A DNA stretch of 64,000 nucleotides from Halisarca cf. caerulea (taxonomy: Eukaryota; Porifera; Demospongiae; Chondrillida; Halisarcidae): the NCBI GenBank assembly GCA_963170055.1, contig CAUJGJ010000371.1, forward strand, positions 1,803,811 through 1,867,810. The letters run 5' to 3'. Positions 11,501 through 33,992 of the stretch are shown here, in pieces. The notes beneath the pieces are model-generated. The model did no database searches. It saw only the letters and a list, made by a program, of their open reading frames with translations, and was not told the DNA's origin. Made by a program: the position numbers and the translations under genes. The stretch's first letter is position 1. Each line of letters begins with the position of its first letter.

Positions 11501-12591
11501 GCTAGAAAAGCAACAGGGTGCTGCACCCTGTTGCAGATATACTGGGGGAAACACTGAGCTATATACATACCAAGCAATTTCCACTGCATTATGTTTAATT
11601 CATTTAATTCAAATCTGATTTGCTTGTAGAGCAGCTATAATACTGAATATGAATTCATTCATACATCTATAACAGCTGCTATATACAACAGCTGCAGATC
11701 TGCATGTTGCTGTAGAATTGCTCATATGATTTTGCACATAAAATGTTCCATTTCTGCCTTATAACAGCCTCTCTCAATCTCCGACTGTCTGGTGGGAAGC
11801 ATTCCTTTGAGGGTCGTGTTGAGCAGTACTTTGCCGGATCATGGGGTACTGTGTGCGACTACGGATGGGACATGAGAGATGCTAAAGTTGTATGCAGACA
11901 ACTTGGATTGGGAGCAGCAGTGAAGGCTTTAGGCGGTGCTTTCTTTGGTCAGGGTGGTGGGCCCACAATGTTCTCAAATGTGGACTGCATCGGTCATGAG
12001 ACAACTTTAGGTTGGTGCCTGCACTCCGGGTGGAAAGGGCGTGGTTGTTCACACTCAAGAGATGCCAATGTTATCTGCAAAGGTAAAAGACATGTGTACA
12101 TGCATGTGCCACCCTTCAAACGTATCATATATAGGAGACCACGTACAATTTTAAGTATTTAATAATATTTGCTTTAAATGTACATACTTTTATAATATGT
12201 AGGTCCTGTTCCACAAGGCTTCAGAGCAACAACTATCAGCACTAACTCAACTTCTTTCACCTTCAATCTTCCTCGGCAACTTCAGTTCACTGGTGTTCTA
12301 CAAGAATACAATATTACGGTGAAGTACAATCGCATACCAAATGCCTTCGGAAGATCGCATATCTTAACTATTTCTCCTACTGATCGCAAAAGTGTCAAAC
12401 CACAGTTCACTGTGTCTGGATTGACTCCCTGCTCTAATTACACCTTTGAAGTGGCTGTGCTAGTCTCAGAACAACAAGGAGGAACAGGGCCCTTCAGTGC
12501 TCCTTTGATTGTCACTACTAAGCCTGAAGGTTAGCTAGAATATCCCACACTTATCCTCAACATGCAAACACACACATAGGCAAATGTGCGT

Positions 12592-12665
<74 letters not shown>

Positions 12666-12687
12666 ACACACACACACACACACACGT

Positions 12688-12751
<64 letters not shown>

Positions 12752-13186
12752 GTACAATGTCATACACACACAAACACACATGCACATAATAGTACATGCA
12801 CCAGTACCTCTTCAAACAAATTTAAAGTGAAATATTATTTCTTTCTGTATCTTTCAGTGCCAGGTCATGTGCTGACCTTCACTGGAGTTTCAGCAAATGC
12901 GAGTTGTGTAAAACTGTCATTAAAACCTCCCACGCCATCCTACTGCAAGGAGATTGATTCCTACCAACTGACGTACTTCTCTGAACCAGGATTTGGAGTA
13001 CACATCGCCAAGTCACTTGCTCTGCCATCCCCCCTACCAGAAAACATGTACTATGCATGTGAACTGAAGGTAGATGTTCTCTACAAGTTCATGATTTCAG
13101 CAGTCAATGCAGCAGGATCTGGGCCGAGAGCTACCGCAATAGTCTATCATTACGACAAAGCCTACAATGTAGTGAGTTCCATTTGA
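8561..13186 (+). CDS. Copy B: secreted EMI-like / SRCR / SRCR / FN3 / FN3 protein (7 exons, 535 aa)
   Basis: Exons: 8561-8637, 8870-9004, 9766-9863, 10004-10330, 11768-12082, 12203-12529, 12858-13186. All junctions are GT/AG, and the joined length is 536 codons including the stop TGA. Exon 1 is a signal peptide (MSSTVFFAVVVFFGGLAF, cleavage probably near DA|QEF). Exons 2-3 (residues about 26-103) form a Cys-rich module beginning CDLCTRQVPYKVRLTR and ending YWTMKYCCVD, which resembles an EMI domain. Exons 4 and 5 are SRCR domains (residues about 107-212 and 215-317) with the expected VC.D, C.QLG, CTHRGWGVEDC and C..LHSGW signatures. Exons 6 and 7 are FN3 domains (318-426, 427-535). All module exons from SRCR-1 on are phase 1-1. 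No transmembrane segment is seen, so the product should be an extracellular matrix or humoral recognition protein. The start is the only ATG ahead of a hydrophobic leader. Ligand and role are unknown. Confidence 0.9.
9297..9482. mobile_element. MITE in intron 2 of copy B
   Basis: Ends ACAGTGAAACCTCACTATAA and TTATAGAAAGGTTCAACTGTA are inverted, flanked by TA. The interior carries the 'gaactcc..gatata' and 'ggtcctgagggggttca' words typical of pogo-derived MITEs. There is no open frame. Confidence 0.75.
9492..9716. mobile_element. Second MITE in intron 2 of copy B
   Basis: Begins ACAGTCACACCTGGTTTATCC and ends AGATTAATAAGGGACCACTGTA. It lies a few bases after the previous MITE, which suggests a preferred insertion region. 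Confidence 0.65.
10486..11226. mobile_element. TTTCGCGG-TIR element in intron 4 of copy B
   Basis: The left end CCGTATGCGAGTTAACTTTC and its exact inverse at the right end are continued by GCGGGACTAAACTTTCGCGG. A TA lies on each side. The paralogous intron of copy C (24770-24800) is uninterrupted at the same point (CCATAATATAGTACATCGAG), giving a natural empty site and proving a TA target duplication. The 68-residue open frame inside (10601-10807) resembles nothing I recognise. Related ends occur at 29495-29821, 40659-40988 and 52948-53252. Confidence 0.85.
12592..12752. repeat. CA microsatellite in intron 6 of copy B
   Basis: Long (CA)n with GTGC interruptions lying about 60 bp after the FN3-1 donor. 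The 200-residue open frame over it is the repeat read through into the genuine FN3-2 exon. Confidence 0.95.
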
Positions 13187-13858
13187 GAGTATAAGCATAC
13201 ACGAAGGGGCAACTAATGCATAAATCACCTAATCACAACTGAAACACACCTTGGCATTTGTATGGGGTATGAGAGAATGTATATATACAGTACCTTCATA
13301 AATTTGTTATGTCACATTACATTATGCTACAGAACTGGTCACTACACAAATTTAATTGCATGTCCATAATATAATGTGTAATAATATTAATATTATTAAT
13401 TTAATCAGCGGAGGTAGTCATTTATTTCATTCCATGTAATTATTCTTTTTTTCAGTGATATGGTGCAGTGGCTGCTCAGTGAACTGAATGAATATACATA
13501 ATGAGGAGTAATCACATCCATAAGACATAAGGCATATGGTATATATACATGCTTCACATGATCGAACAATGTAAAATAATAATTAACTCCTGTATAGTGG
13601 TATGTATTTGTTTGCATGTACAATAATAAGCACTATATCAAATTTTCGTATCATAACTCCAAATGTAACAATTCAAATTTTTGTCATTTTATCACAATTA
13701 CCTGGATTAATTGTACTTTTTCTTTATTTTGTATACATATATTATCGTACAATGTCGTGAGTTCTTTACAAGTTTAGTTAAATGTCAATGTAAATGGCAA
13801 ATAGAAGAATATGAGGATTTCATTACTCATGTCAAGAAAGCACACAACCCACAATTGC
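13187..13858. other. AT-rich 3' flank of copy B
   Basis: No gene seen. Presumably includes the 3' UTR of copy B; I could not place a convincing polyadenylation site. Confidence 0.4.
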
Positions 13859-13983
13859 GCCTAGTCTGGGATTGACGACCCAATCTCACTCAGCCATTTC
13901 GGGGACTGACATGATGTCATGTATATAGTCCCCAAATATGGGCAAGCGAGATTGGGTTGGCAATGGTAACACCAGACTAATCA
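13859..13983. repeat. Hairpin MITE
   Basis: CTAGTCTGG...CCCAATCTC.CTCAGCC.TTTCGGGGACT faces AGTCCCCAAATATGGGCAAGCGAGATTGGG...CCAGACTA, giving arms of roughly 50 bp around a short centre containing ATGATGTCAT. Confidence 0.7.
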
Positions 13984-14199
13984 TGCTAGTTATCCTTGGA
14001 TAGCACAATATACAGCAGAAAATTAATTTTAGCACAAATGGATCTAGATCTGCATGATGGGTTAATTGTCATAAGTGCAGATAATTAAGACCGGAGAGTC
14101 CCTACAACAGCATCATTGTAACACAAACAGAAGCCTCTCCAATTTAAAAATGCTTAATATAAATATAAATAACACTTTACATGTGGGATATTATGAAGA

Positions 14200-14350
14200 C
14201 AAGTTACATACACACTGACACACCCACACCCACACACACTCACACAAATATAGACACATAAACACACACACACAAATATACACACACAAACACACACACA
14301 CACACATACATACACATGCACAAACATGTGCTGTGCATGTATGTGTGTAT
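14200..14350. repeat. CA-rich microsatellite
   Basis: Degenerate (CA)n with AAATA and TACATG interruptions. Confidence 0.85.
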
Positions 14351-14394
14351 AACCCCCATAACCCAAACCCTAGCCCTGGGTACATATAGCGCTA

Positions 14395-14640
14395 CAAAGA
14401 CCAAAATTTGACACATTCACAGTGGACACACATGAAGTTTCTGACGACTTAGTGCTGTGGATGACATATGCGTAGTACTGGGTATAATATGACGGCCGGT
14501 GCTAAGACCACTATTTAGCACATACGTAGCACCACACACATTCCCAGTGGACACACTTGAAGTTTTCAATATGCTACATGTGGGTGCACGTATTTGTGTA
14601 GCACTGGCATGGGTATAATAATTGGTGGCATTAATCTACA
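14395..14640. repeat. Short direct duplication
   Basis: ACACATTCACAGTGGACACACATGAAGTTT...GTACTGGGTATAATA (about 14412-14490) recurs as ACACATTCCCAGTGGACACACTTGAAGTTTT...GCATGGGTATAATA (about 14536-14620). No coding potential is seen. Confidence 0.65.
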
Positions 14641-14859
14641 TGTTAGGGTGCATGTAACTTATAAGCTGAGCAATGTTTGTCACATATTACAGTGATAGAT
14701 AATTTGCAATAGATGCACAAATACATTGCATCATCATAGACATGATATGCAATATGCACATACACATACACAAGGATAAGCACATATACATGCACATGAC
14801 TGCTTGTAAGGACTGGAGGTATGAATATAAAATTTAATTATAGCAGATGGTAAACTATA

Positions 14860-14995
14860 GCACAAAAGTCTATCTCTGCCTGATTGTACAAGTCCCTATA
14901 TAGGAAACTATACTTCTGCTTGAGCCCTGTCCTCGAGCTGCCTCTATACTGGATCAAATGACAACAGAATGTCACATTATAGAGGCTCCACAGTA
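14860..14995. repeat. 3'-flank segment shared with copy C
   Basis: CTATCTCTGCCTGATTGTACAAGTCCCTATA...ACTTCTGCT matches 33395-33480 downstream of copy C. It supports a duplication unit that carries at least 1-2 kb of downstream sequence. Confidence 0.6.
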
Positions 14996-15099
14996 TTATG
15001 CTGCATGCATTTTGGCTGTTCATGCAAATAATATAAGCCAAGCACACTTTTCCTGCTATGTACGCAGAGTTTCCAACTTAATTGCACGTCATTGTTTTT

Positions 15100-15429
15100 T
15101 AAATGACAAAATTTGGAATTGCTAACCCCCTGCAGTGGACCATTTCTAAGTTTGAAAACTTAGAAGTCCGTCGCCGCTTGGCCGTTAAAATGAGAAAGAT
15201 CACGTGAGGATTTGATCTGCTCTTAGCAACCGTTTATGTAGCTATTGCTGTCCTTCATAACCAGGACTATAGAAGTTTTGTTAAGCTGCCACACACACAT
15301 GGCTGAAGTATTTTTAGTTCCTTTGATTTTTAACAGTCAAGCGGCGACAGACCTCTAAGTTTTCTAACTTAGAAACGGTCCACTACAGGGGGTTATCAGG
15401 TTATGGCAATTCCAAATTTTGTCATTTTA
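15100..15429. mobile_element. MITE with about 80-bp inverted arms
   Basis: AAATGACAAAATTTGGAATTGC...AACCCCCTGCAGTGGACC..TTTCTAAGTT...GTCGCCGCTTG is met by its inverse at 15336-15429. The right arm has a small extra insertion (ATAACCTG). The interior has no open frame. Confidence 0.8.
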
Positions 15430-15930
15430 CTACCCCCGGGATTAGCTATTTTCAGCAGATCAAATAAGTGGCTTTCTTTTGTCCTCAGTATAAGGCCTAT
15501 CCTCAGCTTTTCAGTTAGGTCCTGGCTGTCAGAGGATGTCACCCAGTGCTACTGATGAAAGGCGGTATTCCCCGAAAAGGCCTTATAGCACACTGGTGAA
15601 TGATCGCGTGAGGATTTGATCTGCTATTACTGAGCAACCTTTTATGTTACGTAATAATTGTTGTTCAAATTCTGATTGGTGGATGCATGCAATTACAATA
15701 TAATCCAATCACAGAATTATTAATTAATAATAATTTTGCATTCACACTGTGGGAATTGAACTGCTTAATGAACACTGGATATAGGAATAAGAGATCAAAT
15801 CACTCACACTATTTAAATCATAGCCTACAAGAATGTCTAGTTGTATAAATAATACTATGCATATAAACTCACAGGAAAAATCACTCAAGTTTGTTATCTA
15901 AACCAGTAACATTGTTATCTAATAAGTAAT

Positions 15931-16020
15931 AGTTATTGTATGACCAACTGTGCATTGGCATATTTATTGCTCGAGTCAAGTCCAATGAAGAGCCAATGTA
16001 CAGTTGGTCATACAATAACT
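15931..16020. repeat. Compact hairpin element
   Basis: AGTTATTGTATGACCAACTG and CATTGGC on the left are repeated in inverse at 15992-16020, giving a 29-bp stem with one mismatch and a loop of about 30 bases. Confidence 0.75.
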
Positions 16021-16460
16021 TGTTGTGGCCCCTAACTTGTTTTTCCTATTAGAGAGTCTGAGGTGTTTTGTGTCACATTGGGAGGTGTTTTTGGGTAGCT
16101 GTGCTCTACTTGTGTATGGGAAATGAATTGTTGGGCATTGGGTTGGCTTGCACCAACAAATATATGTATGTGGTGCCCCCCTAATTTTTTTTCTGGATCC
16201 ACCCTGAAATATTATTAGTATAGTATTCTTGTATTGAAGCTTGATCATGATGCCAGGTTGTCTCCAGCCAGCCCTCAGTCTATGACACATTGGTTAGGTG
16301 AGTCATATCATGTGTACTCTTATTGTGGGAATCAATTTGCTCCTTTGAGTAGTACTGTGGGGTAATACATACTCCTTGCCTAAGTCTTCCCTGTTGAAAC
16401 CACCCCATGCTTGTTCTTGCTGCTAGTTCAGCTTGTTACATCCACTTTAACATGTACAGG

Positions 16461-16462
<2 letters not shown>

Positions 16463-16506
<44 letters not shown>

Positions 16507-16513
16507 AACAAAC
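16463..16513. repeat. CA microsatellite
   Basis: (CA)n passing into (CAAA)n. Confidence 0.9.
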
Positions 16514-16744
16514 ACGTACAAATGCCTACATGTATACCGTACATTTGTCACAAACAATTACGTGCATAATTATTAATTGTTTACGTATTGTTTTATTGAT
16601 TGTAGTTGTACCAGAATATGTAATTATCATGTTATTGCCACAATGTGATAATAAACAATTAAAAGCATACCTACATATAGTTATGTGTTTAACTTTCAAA
16701 AAAAATTGTTTTACTGAATGTGGTTAGAGTATTACTAGCTCGTG

Positions 16745-16760
16745 TACATATAAAGAAGCA
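16745..16760 (+). promoter_or_regulatory. Possible TATA box of the orphan first exon
   Basis: ACATATAAAG lies about 60 bp before the ATG at 16813, close to the spacing seen for the TATA-like boxes of copies B and C. The surrounding sequence is not otherwise similar to those promoters. Confidence 0.35.
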
Positions 16761-16812
16761 CCTTATAGTGTTAAGAAATATAGCAGCTGCTGCAAACAAT
16801 CGATAAAGTACA

Positions 16813-16901
16813 ATGCCATTTACTGCAACAGTAACTATTATCTCAACTATTCTGGTGTTCTTCGATGGGCTAGTACTCCTGAGAGCACAACAATTTGAAG
16901 G
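16813..16901 (+). CDS. Orphan signal-peptide exon of the EMI-SRCR-FN3 family
   Basis: The ATG opens MPFTATVTIISTILVFFDGL and ends LLRAQQFEG at a GG|GTACGT donor in phase 2. This is the layout of exon 1 in copies B (FLDAQEFDG|GTGAGT) and C (ATLEAQEWEG|GTTGCG): hydrophobic leader, Gln-aromatic/acidic end, split Gly codon. No EMI exon follows before that of copy C at 20939. It could be the remnant of a lost copy, or an alternative first exon of gene C, because the phase is compatible with 20939. Its donor is closer to consensus than that of copy C's own exon 1. Homology is judged from short sequence plus phase, so it is likely but not certain. Confidence 0.65.
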
Positions 16902-17049
16902 GTACGTCTTCATGGTTATAGCAAGAGCATGGCAGCTAGTGTTAGCTGCAGCTGTGTTTGTATATATAAGCAGACTGCATGAGTGTAAATTTTACTGTGT
17001 ATGAACATGCCTGGCATAATATAACAGTCATGTAATAACTCAGATGAAT

Positions 17050-17370
17050 CATTGCGAAACCGGTGCAGGGCCAGGTGGGCAAAGGGCAAGACGGGCATAG
17101 GGCTAGACGAGCACTGTGCAAATTCCTACATCCCGCAGCACAGTCATATATATTATGATATATATATATATATGTATATACAATGTGCTGCACATGCGGG
17201 ATGTAGGAATTTGCACAGTGCTCGTCTAGCCCTATGCCCGTCTTGCCCTTTACCCACCTGGCCCTGCACCGGTTTCGCAATCTACCCTTGTTCCATGGGT
17301 TTTTGGAGGATTCTTTTTGCACAGTCCTGCGTCAATCCTACATCCTTTAACCATTTTTAAATGGTTTACT
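17050..17370. repeat. Foldback element, arms about 95 bp
   Basis: GCGAAACCGGTGCAGGGCCA...GGGCATAGGGCTAGACGAGCACTGTGCAAATTCCTACATCCCGCAGCAC is followed by its near-exact inverse at 17189-17280, with a TATATATA loop. The family tail ACATCCTTTAACCATTTTTAAATGG follows at 17340-17365. Confidence 0.85.
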
Positions 17371-18168
17371 AAGATCTTGTAGGACCTGGCATCCTTTCAA
17401 ACTGGTAATACATAGGTGTAGGAACCATGGGGGCTAGAGGGGCTATAGCCCCCCCCCCCTTCCCCCCCCGAAAGTACTAGTCATTCCTATGCCAATGTAA
17501 TATATATTAGGGAGCAGTAGAGCTAGAAGACAATATTGTATGTTTCTTTGAAAGCCCCCATCACGGGATTGATCAAGCAAACTCTTCAGACTAATATACT
17601 ACTGGATACTGCATGTTTGGACAAGGTCACTGAACTGGTGAAATAATAATATAACTTGCAAGAAAAATGTACCATGATCAAGGTGGTGAACTTACTTCAA
17701 TGCATAAAAGTAATGTGCTTTATATAAAATTCTACGAAGGTTGTTCATTGCTTCCTGAAAAGATCCACTATGCAGTGGAACCCTCTAATCCAGCCCCCTG
17801 AATTACAGACACCCCTCTAATGTGGACCATATGATATACAGCACAAAGTATCCTGGGTAGTGGTTTCCATTAAAAACTTTCCATATCATTGGTGCTATTA
17901 CAGTCAACTTCCCTAATACTTCATGATTATATCAAAAATGGATACCTGATTCATTATAATTGGAAAGCTTCTGGAAAGTCTCTGGGAAACCATGCCCTAC
18001 ATCAGCATGGCCGTAGGAGCACCATTTTGATTGGTCTGGTCAGTTTGAGCCAACCACTACATACTGCACTCGGACCGGTCATGCATGTTTCAGTTTATAC
18101 AATTATATAGTGTAAGTGCATAGTAACACTATTGAACTTGCATTGAAACCAATAAACTAAAGCATTCG

Positions 18169-18882
18169 CATGTGGGACATGTCCACGCTAATTTATAGGT
18201 GTGAAATTTACGTCGATTTTTCGAAGGTTTGTTCTCAGCCTGTGTGGGTCTGAGAACATTTTTCTAAGAGAACAACACTCAAACTTTTAAATAATATCCA
18301 TTTCGAAGGCTTTCTGCCCTTCATTGGTGAAATACGACCGGCTTCCTGACCCCTACTTGACACCGAAATCGCTTGGGTGCAAAGCACAGGAACACCCCAA
18401 GGATGAGTAAGCTGGTATAGCACTATACCAGAAGATTTACTAAAATCTCCAGGCATGGGATCTAGCAGCTCTTCACAAAACCCAAGTAATGGCAAAACAG
18501 GGTTTACCAACAACATTTACAACGCCCATAACTTCGGACACGAAGTGAAGTACAATTTTCCATGCATAGAAAAGTTGAGTTGTGTAGTGAACTCCCAATA
18601 CGCAGTAAATAAACCATTCTTTGGCGATTCTGTGCGTTGCACCCAGAAGAAAACTAAAATTCTCAAGAACATTGAGTTGGATCACATGTGAGCGTGTGGC
18701 AAACCAGCAGTGACGACAGTAAACATCACTAAACACGGATTTGGCATTTGTATATGCCTGAATAGCAGCCCGAAACACGAGATAACTATGTGACTAATAT
18801 TTTATAGGCGCCTAAATATAACATTTTATCACTATGCAGACTGAGGAGCGCTATCATAACAAACCTGGACATGTCCCACATG
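18169..18882. mobile_element. CATGTGGGACATGTCC-TIR element, copy 1
   Basis: Begins CATGTGGGACATGTCCACGC and ends with its inverse (TGGACATGTCCCACATG). It is about 714 bp long. The internal open frames on both strands are poor matches to any family. Copy 2 at 30672-31399 shares ends and internal text (CGCTAATT..AGGTGTGAAA, AAACTAAAATTCT.AAGAACATT, AACATCACTAAA-like). Confidence 0.8.
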
Positions 18883-18884
18883 TG

Positions 18885-19700
18885 TTTATTAGTTCCTACA
18901 AAACAACCCAAATAAATAAACATCATTTGCATGCTGCTGAAACTTCCACTTCTTAAACTAATAAATGGTAAAAGGGCTATATTCTCCGCTGGTTATTCTG
19001 CTCAAAAGTCCTCTTTGGGAATGGAAATTTATATGGTTGATGTGAAGAGGCAGGTAGTGGGTTATCCAATGATTCAGCAATGATTTTATAGCACTGTTGC
19101 ATGAAAAGAATTAGTACTTAGCGAACAAAGTATTGACACGTGACTACATGCAAAAATGGCATTGAAGTGAACACATTTCTCGCACGATCGGCGGAATCGT
19201 CTAGTAAATGATCGTGGATAAGCAGACTGAGTAGAAATCTCCCAATTCTGGTGTATAAAGGTAATTGACTTAAGCTGTAGTGAAACATTATTATCACTGC
19301 TTGTGTTATGTGCATTTCTGAGTCTGCTAAAAAGTACTGAGTTTGGCTGAAATATTGGTTCAGTGAAAACCGTACCAACTGGACCTACTCCCATGTCCAT
19401 GATCAGTACAAATTATGAAAAGGGCCTTGATGCACAACATGTAATACTTTTAAAGCTGGCCATTTATTATTATATAATAAAGAAAACAAACTTTTCAAGC
19501 TAGTTGCACATATGTCAAAGTGAACTCTTTTACTGAAAATATACTGCATCGATGGCCACTGTTTTGGGTAATATAATATGGGTTTGCAGGTATGTACACA
19601 TTCTAATAGCCTATTAAGGAGTACTGGGTATTATATACAAATTTAGGCACACATTTATCGAATCATACGTGCATGCACATGCCCCGGCCCACACACACAT
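18885..19700. other. Intergenic, no gene seen
   Basis: Overlapping minus-strand open frames at 19086-19400 lack recognisable motifs and plausible splice context. Confidence 0.4.
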
Positions 19701-19714
19701 ACATGCCCACACGC

Positions 19715-19828
19715 ACACAATATTGGGGACATCCCCCCTATAGGGCAATGACATTGTGATAGGCTTTAGAAGTGTACATTCTCAGACAATGTTTAACCAG
19801 CAAATCAGACCAAATAGAGCAATTAATT
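19715..19828 (+). promoter_or_regulatory. Relic duplicate of the copy B promoter
   Basis: TTGGGGACAT.CCCCC.TA..GGCAATGACATTGTGATAGGCTTTAGAAGTGTACATTCTCAGACAATGTTTAACCAGCAAATCAGACCAAA follows copy B 8464-8550 step by step. The TATA-like TTTAAAAG of B has become TTTAGAAG, and no leader exon follows. It marks another, now headless, unit of the tandem array. Confidence 0.65.
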
Positions 19829-20084
19829 GATTCGAGTTTAAAAAACCGTGGGCCACCTATGGCATTGGAAACTCGAATTGCTTGGAAATTGTTGCTATTG
19901 ATGAAACTAACACATTGAAGAACTCTTCTGCTCTAAAAGATTCTTCGCTCATGAAATGAGAAACAAACAAACAAGTTTCAATAAAATAATACTATAGGCG
20001 AAAGATTAAGTACCACCTTAGCATCCACCATGTTGTTGACACATATATATGTAGACATCGATCATTCCTGATGTTCCGGTTGAA

Positions 20085-20324
20085 TGAAGAACACCTACAA
20101 TTGAAAATGAATATTCAACAACCAGCTGATTTAACCCCAGTCTATGAATACAATAATGAACCTGGTTTGTGTATTTGTGTATTTTAGAGATGATAAGGTG
20201 TGGGACATGGGTAATGGGTTCATTTGGGGATTTTACCTATGAAGCAATGCCATCATGAGAGGGTATAAAAGGCCTCATTCAGCCTGCATAGAGCATCAAA
20301 TTCAAAGTTATATAAGAAGAAAGG
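20085..20324 (+). promoter_or_regulatory. Promoter region of copy C
   Basis: It contains the shared ATATTCAACAACC block (20107-20190) and then AATGGG..CATTTGGGGATTTTACC...GCCATCATGAGAGGGTATAAAAGG (20213-20272). GGTATAAAAGG at 20262-20272 is a near-consensus TATA box about 55-60 bp before the ATG. The same order of words precedes copy B. Confidence 0.75.
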
Positions 20325-32223
<11,899 letters not shown>

Positions 32224-32384
32224 TAAAGTTAGTTATACTATTATTATGTAAACTGAATTCTGTTATAGCAGAGATTCATGCTATCTTTGACTTTTGTGTA
32301 ATATACTATTATTCATTTGTTTCATACATATGTGCATATGTACGTATGTGTATACATGCTTGTGCTTCATGCAGTCTTGTATGA

Positions 32385-32462
32385 TGTACATGTGTGTGTG
32401 TATGTGCATGTGTGCATGTGTGTGCGTGTGTGTGTATGCATGTGTGTGTGTATGCATGTGTG

Positions 32463-32538
<76 letters not shown>

Positions 32539-32576
32539 CATGTGTGTGTGTGTGTGTGCGTGTGTGTGCACGCATT
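32385..32576. repeat. GT microsatellite downstream of copy C
   Basis: (GT)n with GCAT and GTAT variants. Confidence 0.95.
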
Positions 32577-32599
32577 AGTGTGTCTCACTCCAGGTATTG

Positions 32600-33990
32600 C
32601 TTTTTGCTTTTTGGCATTTAGGTAAAAAAAAAACAATGATTGATGGATGCACTACTCATTGCTATGGAAATTAAGGATAGTTACACAGCCTCAACTAACA
32701 CCACAGTAACATTGGCATAATAATACACATGCAATAAACTAGGTTTGCAAACATGCACATATAACTACATAATAGCTGATGCAGCGTAATGCAATATTAG
32801 ATGATCAGACTTATCAATGACTGCATGTCCGAGCGACTGTGGCTGTCATGAATGCACGTACACAACATACTACATGTATACAGGTGGGCTATTTTAGTGC
32901 ATGGTTACCCCATGCGACTCTATACTTTATGGTATATCATACAAAAATTGCACAATCATGTAACATATACTTAGTATTAGCTATCATGCAGAGGTAGCAC
33001 TATTCATGTATAAGCTGGATCATTAATAGGTGTACATGCATACGTGCATTGGCTGGGACAGCTACACGTGGAGCCTGTACTATACTCATGCTAGGGTACA
33101 GACTGCAGTGCACATCCTCCAGTTGGTGACTATACAGCATACACCAGTAGACACCGAAAGGAGGCAAATTACAGTATGAAGTATAATATTTGGAGCTATA
33201 CAAGACTAGGGGCCCGCAGGTACTAAACCTTGGTCCTACAAGTCAACGACCAGATCCACTGTACTATTCTACTAATGCTATATAAATGACACGCAGCTAC
33301 ACCCTCATAACAACAGCTTTCTGGTGGTAAATAATTGCATGCTACATTACTTGCTAAGAATTCACTGGCATGTGATAGCAACTGGCAAAATAGCACTAAA
33401 AGTCCATTTCTGCCGGATTGTCCAAGTCCCTATAAGAGACTGTACTTCTGCTCGACCCCCGACCTCTGCCACTACACCGGAGTAAATGAGGAAAAGAAGG
33501 AAAGGAACAATAAAACAAACTGATAATAATTATAGTAACTATACAAGAAGTTACCATAACCAATTATTAACATGTACATATAACAAACTTGCACATTTAC
33601 AGACATGAAAAAATTGTTTCAAATATAAAAAATTGACTGACTTCCTAACTTTTAGATTGACCCACGATCTCTTTGTATGCACTCATAAACTATTAATACA
33701 GAATGCATATACCTACATAAACCTCTCCCTGATACACACAACTATCACGAATGATGTACAATAGAACTTCTGAAAGTGGACTCTCTCAATGAAGGACACA
33801 GTATAATACACCGCTCTACAAAGGACACAGCTTCAGATCCCATAAGTCATAGTCTCGATTGTTCCAATACATTCAGTTTTCTGAGTCTTACAAAGACCAA
33901 ATGGAGCTGCCTCCAAGTGTCCTTTCCCCTAAGGTTCCACTGGACATCCCACAACAATAGCACTGGACATACAAAGGTTGGCCTGTGAGT
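32600..33990. other. Convergent 3' intergenic region between copy C and SRRT
   Basis: No gene seen. 33395-33480 matches the copy B 3' flank at 14870-14960. The 33765-33950 stretch has MITE-like words (AACTTCTGAAAGTGGAC, AAGGTTCCACTGG) but I could not define both ends. Confidence 0.45.
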
Positions 33991-33992
33991 CC

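Noticed and set aside
18455..18691. Plus-strand 78-codon frame (MGSSSSSQNPSNGK...) and its minus-strand partners
   Set aside because: Lies inside a TIR element, is not kept in the second copy at 30672-31399, and has no family similarity.
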